Below, in pieces: positions 9,168 to 18,009 of a stretch of 64,000 bases of DNA. A program made the position numbers and the translations under genes. The stretch lies in NCBI RefSeq assembly GCF_040717535.1, contig NZ_JBFEFI010000001.1:806001-870000 (forward strand), in the 5' to 3' direction. The notes beneath the pieces are model-generated. The model was not told where the DNA came from, searched no databases, and saw nothing but the letters and a program-made list of their open reading frames with translations. Source of the DNA: Thalassoglobus sp. JC818 (GTDB taxonomy: Bacteria; Planctomycetota; Planctomycetia; Planctomycetales; Planctomycetaceae). Position 1 is the first letter of the stretch, and every line of letters begins with the position of its first letter.

Positions 9168-9647
9168 TCACTCTTTTGATTCGCCCATTTGCGACAGCAT
9201 GTAGTTTTCAATGCCGAGCTTATCGATCAGATCAAGCTGGGCTTCCAGCCAGTCGATGCTTTCTTCGGTCTCGACGATGATCTTTTCCATGATTTCGCGG
9301 CTGGCAGCATCCTTTTCCTCGAGGCAGATCTGAACCCCCTCGTTGTAGGTCTTGCTGGCATTGATTTCGAGAGCGAGATCGTTTTCCAGTTGCTGCTTGA
9401 CGTTGTCGCCGACGCGGATCACGTCGTAGCGTGCGATTTCAGGCACTCCGTCAAAGAAGAGAATGCGGTCGATCAGAAGTTCTGCGTGCTGCATCTCCTC
9501 GATCGATTCCTGATAGTGGTGAGCTCCCAGCTTGTTCAGCCCCCAGTTGGTGCACATTTTGGCCTGAACGAAATACTGGTTAATCGCTGTCAATTCGATT
9601 GTCAGTCCCGCGTTGAGAGCGTCAATGACGCGTTGACTCCCCTGCAT
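9168..9647 (-). CDS. bfr: Bacterioferritin with incomplete ferroxidase site
   Basis: Heme-containing iron-storage 24-mer subunit, 159 residues, collinear with E. coli Bfr without gaps up to residue 132. Heme ligand Met52 is present in EEMQHAE. Of the di-iron ligands Glu18, Glu51, His54 and Glu94 are present, but the positions of Glu127 and His130 are Thr and Ser (segment VETEESIDW against the usual RDEEGHIDW). The subunit should still bind heme but have a weakened or absent ferroxidase centre. Heteropolymeric bacterioferritins with one such subunit are known in other bacteria, so a second subunit may be encoded elsewhere. The Bfd-like gene is its convergent neighbour. Confidence 0.9.
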   Translation of the reverse strand: MQGSQRVIDALNAGLTIELTAINQYFVQAKMCTNWGLNKLGAHHYQESIEEMQHAELLIDRILFFDGVPEIARYDVIRVGDNVKQQLENDLALEINASKTYNEGVQICLEEKDAASREIMEKIIVETEESIDWLEAQLDLIDKLGIENYMLSQMGESKE

Positions 9648-9850
9648 CTGTGACTCCGATCATCACGTTTGAAGTATTCAAAAAACTCAGTCAGAAATAG
9701 TGTATGGGGTCATCATCCATTGATCGATTCCGTTGCGTCACCGGTTGGTGATTTTGTGCTGATTGAGACAACGTATCGAGAGCATCTCCAAGTCTCAGTG
9801 CAGTCAATCTACGATGAAAAGCGCCACAGGCCACGGACTTGGCAACAAAT

Positions 9851-11260
9851 CTACTTGAGATCGTATTCTTTGATCTTGCGATACAGCGTCCGTTCGCCGA
9901 TGCCCAGCATGGAAGCTGTCTCTTCGCGTTTTCCGCCCGTCAGTTCAAGAGTTCGCGCGATGTAATAACGTTCGACCTCTTCCAGTGGACGGCCGATGAG
10001 AACGTCCGCTCCAGCCCCTCCGGCCGTTCCGTCACTCGACTGACCACAGAGTTCAGCGAGTTCGCTCGGCAGATCGTCGACATCCAGCAGGCCGTCGACA
10101 TCGAGAGCGAGCATGCCTTCGATTGTATTGCGTAGCTGGCGGATGTTTCCGGGCCAGTCAAAGGTCATGAGTGCCTGCCTCGCCGCCCGGCTGATTCCTT
10201 CCACTTCGCGGCCCTGTCGTTTGCAGAATTCCTTCAGGAAGTGGTCAATCAGCAAGGGAATATCTTCTCGGCGATCACGCAGCGGCGGGAGGTAAATCGT
10301 GACGACACTCAATCGGTAATACAAATCGCTGCGAAAAGTCCCTTCTTCCATGGCCTGCTTTAAATCGGCATTCGTCGCAGCCACGAGCCGGACATTGATC
10401 GATTTCTCTTCGTTGGAACCGATTCGTGTAATGCGTCGATCTTCGAGAACTCTCAAGAGCTTGATCTGCGTATCAGTCGGCATTTCCCCAACTTCGTCGA
10501 GGAATAACGTCCCGCCGTTGGCGTATTCGAATTTTCCGATTCGCTTCGAGGCCGCTCCGGTGAAGGCTCCCTGTTCATGGCCGAACAATTCACTCTCGAG
10601 GATACTTTCGGGCAGAGCGGAGATATTCAGCGGAACGAACGGCTTGCTCTTGCGGGGGCTGTTTTGATGAAGCGCACGAGCGACGAGTTCTTTTCCGGTT
10701 CCGCTTTCCCCGAGAATCAGCACCGTCGTGTCGGTGGGAGCCAGGTTCTTGAGCTGTTCGATTACACGATGCATCGATGGGCTGTTGCCGATGACCCCCT
10801 CAAACCCAAACTTTTCGTCGAGTCCACGCGACAACGCGACATTTCGTCTCAGAAGGCGAATGCGACTCGATGCTTTTTCGACAGCCTGACGTAACTCCTG
10901 AATATCAAGAGGCTTCGTGAGATACGTGTAAGCTCCGCTTTGCATCGCGGTGACAACGGTCGGCACCGAACTGTGGGCCGTCAGGACGATGACTTCCGAA
11001 TCGGGGAGTTCTTCCTTGGCCTTTCGGAGGATCTCCAGCCCATCGACATCGTCCATCTTGAGATCGGTGATGATGACGTCAAAGTTCTGGCTTTCGATTA
11101 GCTCCGCTCCACGCGGGCCGGAATTTGCGATCGTACACTCGCAGTTGATGCGTTCGAGGCTTTCAGCCACTGCCTGGGCGTGCGGTTCATCGTCGTCGAC
11201 GACCAACACCGAAACGGCAATAGCAAAGGCATCTGAACGTGACTGACTCACGTGAATCAT
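9851..11260 (-). CDS. NtrC-family sigma-54-dependent response regulator
   Basis: Two-component transcription activator. The receiver domain (about 15-135) has the acidic pair VVDDD, phospho-acceptor Asp66 in DVIITDLKM, and the conserved Thr and Lys in LTAHS and LTKPLD. The AAA+ domain (about 150-385) has Walker A GESGTGKE, the sigma-54-contacting GAFTGA loop, [12 protein letters not shown] for Walker B, and [11 protein letters not shown] Fis-type helix-turn-helix ends the protein ([21 protein letters not shown]). The start at ATG 11260 (MIHVSQS) was chosen over a TTG ten codons upstream. No sensor kinase gene is adjacent, so it is an orphan in this window and its target is unknown. Confidence 0.92.
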   Translation of the reverse strand: MIHVSQSRSDAFAIAVSVLVVDDDEPHAQAVAESLERINCECTIANSGPRGAELIESQNFDVIITDLKMDDVDGLEILRKAKEELPDSEVIVLTAHSSVPTVVTAMQSGAYTYLTKPLDIQELRQAVEKASSRIRLLRRNVALSRGLDEKFGFEGVIGNSPSMHRVIEQLKNLAPTDTTVLILGESGTGKELVARALHQNSPRKSKPFVPLNISALPESILESELFGHEQGAFTGAASKRIGKFEYANGGTLFLDEVGEMPTDTQIKLLRVLEDRRITRIGSNEEKSINVRLVAATNADLKQAMEEGTFRSDLYYRLSVVTIYLPPLRDRREDIPLLIDHFLKEFCKRQGREVEGISRAARQALMTFDWPGNIRQLRNTIEGMLALDVDGLLDVDDLPSELAELCGQSSDGTAGGAGADVLIGRPLEEVERYYIARTLELTGGKREETASMLGIGERTLYRKIKEYDLK

Positions 11261-11689
11261 CCTGTGAGAGTGGATCGGGAAAACCTGCAATATTTACAGG
11301 TCACCGTCACTCTGTAAAGCGGCCGAAATGGCAGTTTGCCGAGAAGTTCGAATTCTCGTCCCTGCGTCCTCAAACTTTCTGTTCGCGTAAATACCTGAAA
11401 TCCGAACTGCGGTGTCATCTTGTAGTGATTCCACGAGTTCGGGTATTCTTCGGCCATTGAACCTGGCGTGAAACTGAGAACGGAATCCAAACTCCGCCAG
11501 AACTCGTCTCAGTGCTGTTTCTGAAGCAACGAATGATTCAGAACACTATTCGATGAGAATGCTCGAAGATTACTCCCGGTGAAACTTCATCCTTCGTTGC
11601 CGGTCATCCGCTGGCGGACACGAGCATTTATCGACTAAGACGAGTTCAGGTGAGTGCAGAGACACCATGAAAATGGTCTAAGGAAAGCA
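11261..11689. other. Divergent promoter region, no gene seen
   Basis: This 429-bp stretch separates the response regulator gene from the LptB-like gene. It contains a short inverted repeat ACCTG-N9-CAGGT near 11284-11302 in the leader of the regulator gene, and at 11541-11564 a segment (GAACACT ... GAGAATGCTC) that may be a worn copy of the TAGAGCA/TGCTCTA repeat. A 77-codon open frame on the minus strand has no convincing product. Confidence 0.45.
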
Positions 11690-12595
11690 ATGTCGATCCT
11701 GCAATGCGAAGACCTGGTCAAAGTCTACCCCGGCGGAAAACGGGCAGTCGACGGTGTTTCGTTCGACGTTGAACCGGGAGAGATCGTGGGGCTGTTGGGT
11801 CCCAACGGTGCGGGAAAGTCGACCACATTCCGGATGACCTGTGGCCTGACCTCACCGACCAAGGGCAAAGTCTTTCTCAACGGAGTCGATGTCAGCCGCT
11901 GGCCAATGTACAAGCGGGCTCGTCACGGAATGGGCTACCTGCCACAAGATCAGAGTATTTTCACCAAGTTAACTGTCGAGCAGAATCTGATCGCCATTCT
12001 GGAGTTCCTGCCACTTTCACGGAAAGAGCGGAAGGAAAGACTCGACAGGCTGCTCGGTCAATTCGGTCTCGACGACAAACGAAAACAGATCTCGTCGACC
12101 CTTTCCGGTGGTGAACGTCGTCGTCTCGAAATTGCCCGCTGTTTGTCGAGCAAGCCGAAGATCATTCTTCTCGACGAGCCGTTCACCGGGATTGATCCGA
12201 CCACAATCAACGACATTCAAGACATCATCGGCGAACTGAGAGATTCCGGGATTTCGATTCTGCTGACGGACCACCGTGAACGCGAAACCCTGACGATCAC
12301 CGATCGCAGCAACATCATTTGCGATGGCCGCGTTGTCGTCAGTGGTGATGTCGAGACAGTGCTGAACAATAAGGAAGCTCAGGAGAAATACTTCGGTCGC
12401 CGCTTCGATGCGACATCCATTATCGAAGAGAAATCGAACTTCCGAGTCGATCGTGCGGAAACTCTCCCAATTCCCGCTCCGCACAGCTTCAAGAAGCAGC
12501 AGGGTGAAACACGCTCCGAAGCAACTTCGCGAACGACAGCTTCAAATCCACACCAAGAAACAGAAGAACGGGTTGACGAATCCGAGTGGCTGTAG
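11690..12595 (+). CDS. lptB: LptB-like LPS-export ABC transporter ATPase with C-terminal extension
   Basis: Cytoplasmic ATPase of the LptBFG type that drives lipopolysaccharide extraction from the inner membrane. Walker A is GPNGAGKST, the Q-loop region GYLPQD, the signature LSGGERRRLE, Walker B IILLDEP, followed by FTGIDP and the H-loop LLTDH; the DEPFTGIDP and LTDHRERETL strings are typical of LptB. The start ATG has AGGAAAG upstream. After residue 240, where LptB normally ends, come about 60 polar residues rich in Glu, Thr, Ser and Gln with no recognised motif. No lptFG gene is adjacent. The TAG stop lies in a dispersed repeat end. Confidence 0.83.
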   Translation: MSILQCEDLVKVYPGGKRAVDGVSFDVEPGEIVGLLGPNGAGKSTTFRMTCGLTSPTKGKVFLNGVDVSRWPMYKRARHGMGYLPQDQSIFTKLTVEQNLIAILEFLPLSRKERKERLDRLLGQFGLDDKRKQISSTLSGGERRRLEIARCLSSKPKIILLDEPFTGIDPTTINDIQDIIGELRDSGISILLTDHRERETLTITDRSNIICDGRVVVSGDVETVLNNKEAQEKYFGRRFDATSIIEEKSNFRVDRAETLPIPAPHSFKKQQGETRSEATSRTTASNPHQETEERVDESEWL

Positions 12596-12647
12596 AGCAC
12601 GTTGCTCGTGCGAGTGAGTAAAAATCAAACTCGGAGATGTTCTCGTC
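12593..12647 (+). repeat. Dispersed inverted-repeat element, partial copy at the lptB stop
   Basis: Begins TAGAGCA inside the stop codon of the LptB-like gene and carries TTGCTCGTGCGAG, a 13-base segment shared with the core of the two long copies. The right end has decayed (TGTTCTC instead of TGCTCTA), so the right boundary is approximate. Confidence 0.6.
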
Positions 12648-12752
12648 AACCAATATGGCTTCTGGCAGCAGTTTCGCGATCAAAAATGCCGGAGCGCTCG
12701 CTTGATTCGTCGAGTTCGGTGGAGCAGGCGACCACCTGAGAGCGATTCTCAA

Positions 12753-13226
12753 TTAGCGGTTGGCGATCAGCTCATTCGTCGATCGGACATCGGCGACGAG
12801 TTGGCGTCCGTTCTCTTTCGTGCATCCCTGTTGGGGAGATTTCTCGCCTGAGTCGTGTTCGGGACTCGAATGCGTTCCACTTCCGGTTCGAACTGTTTCG
12901 ATGTGGTCCCGACACTTGGGGCAACGATCCAGGTGGGTTTCAAACTTGCCAGCGACGACTTCAGTCAGCTTGCCAGCCACATATTCTTCCGCCTGATCGA
13001 TGACTTCCGCACAGGTCATGTGCCCAGCGACGACCTGTTGTTGTGACTGCAAAACCAGAAATCCGATGAAGAGGAAGACGGCCAGAGATCCCCCGATCGC
13101 GGTCAACCGCTTGAGCTTCTCTTGTCGACGACAAGTCTTCTGTCGATCCAGCATCGATCGAATCACGCCTGCAGGGCAGTCACACCAACCTTCGTTGCGC
13201 TCTGAGTTTTCCGAATTTTCTGACAT
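12753..13226 (-). CDS. Membrane protein with zf-HC2-like zinc-finger segment
   Basis: Protein of 157 residues. One transmembrane segment (about 45-60, GGSLAVFLFIGFLVL) is followed by a His/Cys cluster: HMTCAEV, then ETHLDRCPKC. The ETHLDRCPKC motif resembles the putative zinc finger (zf-HC2) of anti-sigma factors, where HxxxCxxC binds zinc. In classical anti-sigma factors the finger precedes the membrane segment; here it follows it. An N-terminal CDC adds further cysteines. The start ATG has GGAGAAA upstream. No sigma factor gene is next to it, so an anti-sigma function is only a possibility. Confidence 0.6.
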   Translation of the reverse strand: MSENSENSERNEGWCDCPAGVIRSMLDRQKTCRRQEKLKRLTAIGGSLAVFLFIGFLVLQSQQQVVAGHMTCAEVIDQAEEYVAGKLTEVVAGKFETHLDRCPKCRDHIETVRTGSGTHSSPEHDSGEKSPQQGCTKENGRQLVADVRSTNELIANR

Positions 13227-13449
13227 CAAATTTCTCCGCCTGCACGAACGACCTGAAATGAGCATTTCAGGCTGTCACTCCCCACTCAACAGTTGATGCT
13301 TTCGAACATGGAAGCTTACGCAACGATGCTGCCGCTGATCCTTTTCACAACAAGACTGTTCTGACACACAAGATTATCGAGACCCTTCGCGAGCAAGACT
13401 GTAAAGCACCCCACAAACACAATGCAATCCGCCAACTTTGTTCGCAGAA

Positions 13450-14205
13450 TCAGGTCCCATAACGAGCTGGCCGGGCTGTTCTGTGCAGGAAGGGGCTGTC
13501 TACCGGAATCTTTGGTGACGTGACACCAATACTGGACGCCAGTTGCTCGATATTGTTCAGGATGAGATGCCTTCGCTCAATCGTCAGTTTCCCTTCGGAC
13601 TGCAAGTCTCCCAACACAACGGTCACTGTTTCACGAGTGCTGCCGATGATACTGGCCAGTTCCTGATGCGAAAGCTTGATTTTCAGTCGAACACCGTCCG
13701 GAGTTCTCACACCATATTGATCTGCCAGTTCGATCAGAAGATGAATCAATCGCTCACGGTTGGACCGAAAGAGCAGGGACTTCAACCGACGCTCCACACG
13801 GCGGCGACGAAACCCCATCAACTTGGTGATGCCAATTGCCACATTGGCTTCTGATTCCATCAGTTCCTGAACGATCGCTTTCGGAATGCGAATCAACGTG
13901 CTGGGCATCATTGCTTCCGCAAATTCCTCGCGTTGCCCACCATCGAAGACAGCCAGTTCGCCAAATACCTCTCCCGGCTCAATCAGAGCCAGAAGAGCCT
14001 GTTTTCCATCAGAGGTCACATGAAACAGCTTCACGCGGCCCTTGGTGAGGAGCAGGACTGATTCGCTCGCATCTGACGGGAGATAGATCATCTCCCCTTT
14101 GCCGAAAGAGCGGCTCTGTGAGGCGGATTCCAAGTGCTCGATCTGTTGTTCGGTTAACCGTTCGAACAACGGGCACTCTTTGAGGAACCAAAGTTTTTCG
14201 TCCAT
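13450..14205 (-). CDS. Crp/Fnr-family transcription regulator
   Basis: Cyclic-nucleotide-binding fold (about 10-125, with LLLTKGRVKLFHVTSDGKQALLALIEPGEVFGELAVFDGG) followed by a dimer helix and a winged helix-turn-helix (HQELASIIGSTRETVTVVLGDLQSEGKL), the Crp type with the recognition helix around STRETV. There is no N-terminal four-cysteine cluster as in FNR. The effector is unknown. It is 184 bp upstream of the zinc-finger membrane protein gene on the same strand. The start at ATG 14205 gives MDEKLWFLKECPLFERL, a typical N-terminus for this family. Confidence 0.88.
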   Translation of the reverse strand: MDEKLWFLKECPLFERLTEQQIEHLESASQSRSFGKGEMIYLPSDASESVLLLTKGRVKLFHVTSDGKQALLALIEPGEVFGELAVFDGGQREEFAEAMMPSTLIRIPKAIVQELMESEANVAIGITKLMGFRRRRVERRLKSLLFRSNRERLIHLLIELADQYGVRTPDGVRLKIKLSHQELASIIGSTRETVTVVLGDLQSEGKLTIERRHLILNNIEQLASSIGVTSPKIPVDSPFLHRTARPARYGT

Positions 14206-14465
14206 GCGACACTCAGTTGATAATAATCGAAGTTTTCGCCGCTGCTGCGTTGTTCGAAAAGGTCAGTTCGACTCGCCTGAATGGCTCTTGCCATGAAAGA
14301 GGAGTAGAGTCATTCAGTTCTGCGATTACGACGCCTTGTTGGTTCAAAGTCTTACCGCGAAAAACGCCTGATCGCCAAATTCGAACCGCACTCGAGGAGG
14401 CGCATTCTCAAGCACGCGTCAAAACAGCTGCTCGACATAATCCATTTTGCGACAGAAGTTTGCGA

Positions 14466-15377
14466 CTAGCGTGCCACGCTACTGATCACTTCCTTGAAAA
14501 TCGGCTCGTATTTCTCCCAGCGGTTATTGGGGCATTTCGCAACAATGTTGTACTGCCACTGCGTACCAGCGAGCGTCAGCCGATAGGCTCGCAGTTTTCC
14601 ACTGAATCCTTCGCTACCAGTGAATTCAACGAGCCAACCTTTCCCATATGGGACATCAAATTCTTCGCCCGGGGTTTCTTCGTAGTCTGAGTAGTCCATT
14701 TCGAACTGTTTCTGGGTGAGGAATTCGTGAACCTTCGCAGCCGGTGGAAGTTCATCAATGGGTGCCTCTCCGGGGATAATGGGACCTCCCGCTGGCAGAG
14801 ACGCCATATCGGCAATAGGAGCTCCTGCGAGGCTGTGACGAATCGAAATGCGTGCCGTACCGTCTTCAAAAGATGCGAAGGGAGGACGACCGCCCTGACC
14901 ACCGCCACTATCGACTTCCCAGTCGCTGGGGTACTTGATGTTGAACTGACCGAGATCGTGCTCAAACGTCGAGTAATTGACCACTTCAGGCTGCTTGGGA
15001 GCGCTGTTGCCGCCTCCCATATTCTGAACGGCGAAAAATCCCCCGATCCCGGCAATCAGGAGCGCACCCACTCCGACGGCCACTTTGACTCCAGTGTTGG
15101 AGTTTTGATTCTTGGACTTCGACCCCTTTTTGCGTTTGGGTTCGTCGTCCGCTCGTCGTTTTCGCGGAGGAAGTTCCTGCAGAATCCGATCTTCCTTCAG
15201 ACCGAAGTTCATCCCGTAATCATCTTCGCTGGCCGGCGGAGCCGCGACTTTTTGCTTGACCTTGGGAGCAGGGACCTGAACGACTTCTCCACATTCCTTG
15301 CATTTCATTTTCTTTCCGGCAGCTTCATCGGGGACTTTGAAACCGCGTCCACAGGAACACTTAAATGAAATCGCCAT
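14466..15377 (-). CDS. Zinc-ribbon membrane protein, function unknown
   Basis: 303 residues. The N-terminus carries two cysteine pairs (CSCGRGF and CKECGEVV), a zinc-ribbon pattern frequent at the start of planctomycete membrane proteins. A basic linker (PPRKRRADDEPKRKKGSKSK) precedes one transmembrane helix (about 95-115) and an outside domain of about 180 residues starting with HDLGQFNIKYPSDWEV. The last part resembles domains of exported proteins with a 'yP.dW' start, such as PsbP-like folds, but this is only an impression. The start ATG (MAISFKC) fits the zinc ribbon; longer in-frame starts add a non-conserved tail. Confidence 0.65.
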   Translation of the reverse strand: MAISFKCSCGRGFKVPDEAAGKKMKCKECGEVVQVPAPKVKQKVAAPPASEDDYGMNFGLKEDRILQELPPRKRRADDEPKRKKGSKSKNQNSNTGVKVAVGVGALLIAGIGGFFAVQNMGGGNSAPKQPEVVNYSTFEHDLGQFNIKYPSDWEVDSGGGQGGRPPFASFEDGTARISIRHSLAGAPIADMASLPAGGPIIPGEAPIDELPPAAKVHEFLTQKQFEMDYSDYEETPGEEFDVPYGKGWLVEFTGSEGFSGKLRAYRLTLAGTQWQYNIVAKCPNNRWEKYEPIFKEVISSVAR

Positions 15378-15639
15378 AAGTTCGTCCGGGGTAGTAGATG
15401 TGTTGTGAATCAGGTGCCAGCGAAATTGATTCTGACGCCAACAGTTGGGCGATGGTTGAGAATCGGAGGAAACCCTCGTTCCCGTCGCATGCAAATCAGA
15501 TCGACAGGCACCTTTCACACTTCTTGCAGACTCTCATCGTATGCTTCCGGGAGGACGATGTCACCCGCTCTGCGCATCAAATGAGATCACTCTCGAAGAG
15601 TCGGGCAACGCCTACAATCGACTCTTCTTACGGGTTCCT

Positions 15640-17841
15640 TCACTTTTTTGAGGGATCAATTTCGATCACGACGTTTTCAATTTCACCGTCGTAGGCAAAT
15701 TCTCGGGGATATTTCGCGACGGGATCGCCAGCATCGACGCCAACTTCCAAACCTTCGGCGGGAACTTTTTCGAGCGGTTTTTCAATCGTTCCACTGCCAA
15801 TCTTTTCGCCATCAGCTTTCAGAACAACTCGCCCGTTTTTTCGAACAATGACTTGAATCTGCTGGGCGTCTTCGAGCGGTGAATCAGAACTCACCGATTC
15901 GAGACTCCCACTGCTGCGAACGGCAAAGTGGAGGAGACCATCTTGCAGGTACAACGAGATCCCATGCGTCACTCCTCCTTGGGCGACAACCACTCCGTTG
16001 GGAGAAAACGTCTTCAACTGAGCTTTGATCGAGTACGGCTTTCCGACGAGATTCGGAGACTCTGACTTCGACAGGACCGCCCCAGCTTGGAGATCGAATT
16101 CTGTCTTCTTCGAATGATCGTTGTTCTTCGGCCCCCTCCAGGCTCCAAGCGGAAGGACATCAGCGCGGGCTGCCCATTGATCCCAAATCTGTTCGAGTTC
16201 ACGCACCCGGGCAGGGTACTCGGCCGAGAGATCATTGGCTTCGATGCGATCAACGGAGATATCGTACAGTTCCCACGGCTGGTTTTCTTTGGCAACCAGT
16301 TTCCAGTCGCCGACTCGGACAGCTCGGTTTCCTTCGTGCTCCCAGAACAAAGCGTCGCGTTCAATCTCCTGACCTGAGAACGCAGGCTGCAGACTTTTGC
16401 CTTCGACCGGCTTGATGTCGTTTTCGCCGATGCGTTTTGGATACTCTGCGCCCGCAACGTCAAGACAGGTCGCCATGATGTCAATGAGGTGTCCGGGCTG
16501 TGATTCCAATTCCCCTTTGCGGAAAATTCCGTTCGGCCAGTGGCAGATCAAAGGGCTGGAGATTCCGCCTTCGTGTACCCAGTGTTTGTACTCGCGGAAT
16601 GGAGTGTTGGAAACGTTTGCCCATCCTCGCCCGTAGGCGATGTATGTGTCAGCAGGGCCGGGCATGACTCCGGGACCCTGAACCACGGGATATCCATCTC
16701 GTGACTTTTTCGGAATCATATCTGTCTGTAACTCCGCGGAGTCCATCGCTTCTCCTGGACTTTCGGGGCGTTCCGCCAGATCACCGCTCGAACCCCGGCC
16801 CAGTCCTTCCGCACATCCTCCGTTGTCCTGCAGGAAGAAAATAAGGGTCTTGTCGAGTTCACCCAGCTGTTCGAGTTTCTCGACGATCCGTCCGATCCCT
16901 TGATCCATGTTGTCGATCATCGCTGCATAGACTTGCATGCACGCAATCTCCCATTCCCGATGCTCGACTTCGTTCCAGTTTTCCGCGTCTGCTGGCAACT
17001 CAGTGTCGGGACGAACGAGTCCCAATTCTTTCATACGGTCGAGACGCGCCTGACGAATCTCTCGGTAACCTTCATCGTAGACGCCGTCATACTTGGCGAT
17101 ATCTTCGGGAAGTGCGTGCATCGGCCAGTGTGCTGCTGTGTACGCGACGTACATGAAAAACGGCTCAATCGGCTTTGATTCCGGGGTTTGGAAATGCTCA
17201 TCGATGAAGCGAACCGCCTGATCACTGATAGCGTCAGTGTAGTAGTACGTTTCAGGCTGATATTCCGAATCGGCATACGGAGAAATTTGGGTGTTGTCGC
17301 GGGTCAGTGAATTCGGATCGTAGAAGCTGCCAGCACCGTGAATCGTCCCGTAGAACCGATCGAACCCTCGCTGCAGCGGCCAGTTCGACTTGTCGCCATC
17401 CGGCTTCACTTGAGGCGTCACATGCCATTTTCCCGACATGTACGTGGAATATCCGGCAGGTTTCAATGCCTCAGCAATTGTGACGCACTGACGATTGAGA
17501 TTCCCACGATACCCAGCAATCTTGCGATCCGTCATCATGTGGCCGATGCCCGCCTGATGAGGGTAAAGCCCGGTCAACAGCGAAGCACGAGTAGGACAAC
17601 AGCGTGCTGTGTTGTAAAACTGAGTGAATCGAAGCCCTCCATCTGCGAGCTGTTGCAAATTCGGGGTTTGAATTTCGCCTCCATACGGTTGAATATCTGA
17701 AAAGCCCATGTCGTCAGACATGATCACGATGATATTCGGTCGGTCCGAATCGGCTTGTTCCGCAGCATGAAGTGAAATGGCGGGAAGAAGCACCGTGGCG
17801 ACGGAAAGGAGTCGAAGCAGGAGGGGAGGAATTGTTGGCAT
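15640..17841 (-). CDS. Exported arylsulfatase-type sulfatase with C-terminal extra domain
   Basis: Sulfate-ester hydrolase, probably periplasmic. The start MPTIPPLL begins a signal peptide (1-27); a GTG 11 codons upstream would spoil it. Metal-binding DD is in IMSDDMGFSDI. The formylglycine motif CxPxR is C81-C-P-T-R85 (RCCPTRASLLTG), so Cys81 must be oxidised by a maturase, which is not in the window. Conserved GKWH follows. After about residue 560 the sulfatase core ends and about 150 residues of beta-rich sequence follow, like those of many planctomycete arylsulfatases. The substrate is unknown. It is divergent from glnS. Confidence 0.9.
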   Translation of the reverse strand: MPTIPPLLLRLLSVATVLLPAISLHAAEQADSDRPNIIVIMSDDMGFSDIQPYGGEIQTPNLQQLADGGLRFTQFYNTARCCPTRASLLTGLYPHQAGIGHMMTDRKIAGYRGNLNRQCVTIAEALKPAGYSTYMSGKWHVTPQVKPDGDKSNWPLQRGFDRFYGTIHGAGSFYDPNSLTRDNTQISPYADSEYQPETYYYTDAISDQAVRFIDEHFQTPESKPIEPFFMYVAYTAAHWPMHALPEDIAKYDGVYDEGYREIRQARLDRMKELGLVRPDTELPADAENWNEVEHREWEIACMQVYAAMIDNMDQGIGRIVEKLEQLGELDKTLIFFLQDNGGCAEGLGRGSSGDLAERPESPGEAMDSAELQTDMIPKKSRDGYPVVQGPGVMPGPADTYIAYGRGWANVSNTPFREYKHWVHEGGISSPLICHWPNGIFRKGELESQPGHLIDIMATCLDVAGAEYPKRIGENDIKPVEGKSLQPAFSGQEIERDALFWEHEGNRAVRVGDWKLVAKENQPWELYDISVDRIEANDLSAEYPARVRELEQIWDQWAARADVLPLGAWRGPKNNDHSKKTEFDLQAGAVLSKSESPNLVGKPYSIKAQLKTFSPNGVVVAQGGVTHGISLYLQDGLLHFAVRSSGSLESVSSDSPLEDAQQIQVIVRKNGRVVLKADGEKIGSGTIEKPLEKVPAEGLEVGVDAGDPVAKYPREFAYDGEIENVVIEIDPSKK

Positions 17842-18009
17842 GAGGCGGAAACCGTTCAGGGAATTGAATGACACAGACTGCGTCAGTAAAACGCATCAAC
17901 GTGAATCGAAATCATCCAGAATCAGCAAGTGACTCACAAGTCAGCGTTTTGAAGATCCTCAGAGTTCTTTAGAATCCCCGTCACTGATCAAGCCTTTGGA
18001 AGGACCCAC

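Noticed and set aside
11257-11490. 77-codon minus-strand frame upstream of the response regulator
   Set aside because: It overlaps the start of the response regulator and has no ribosome site or recognisable product.
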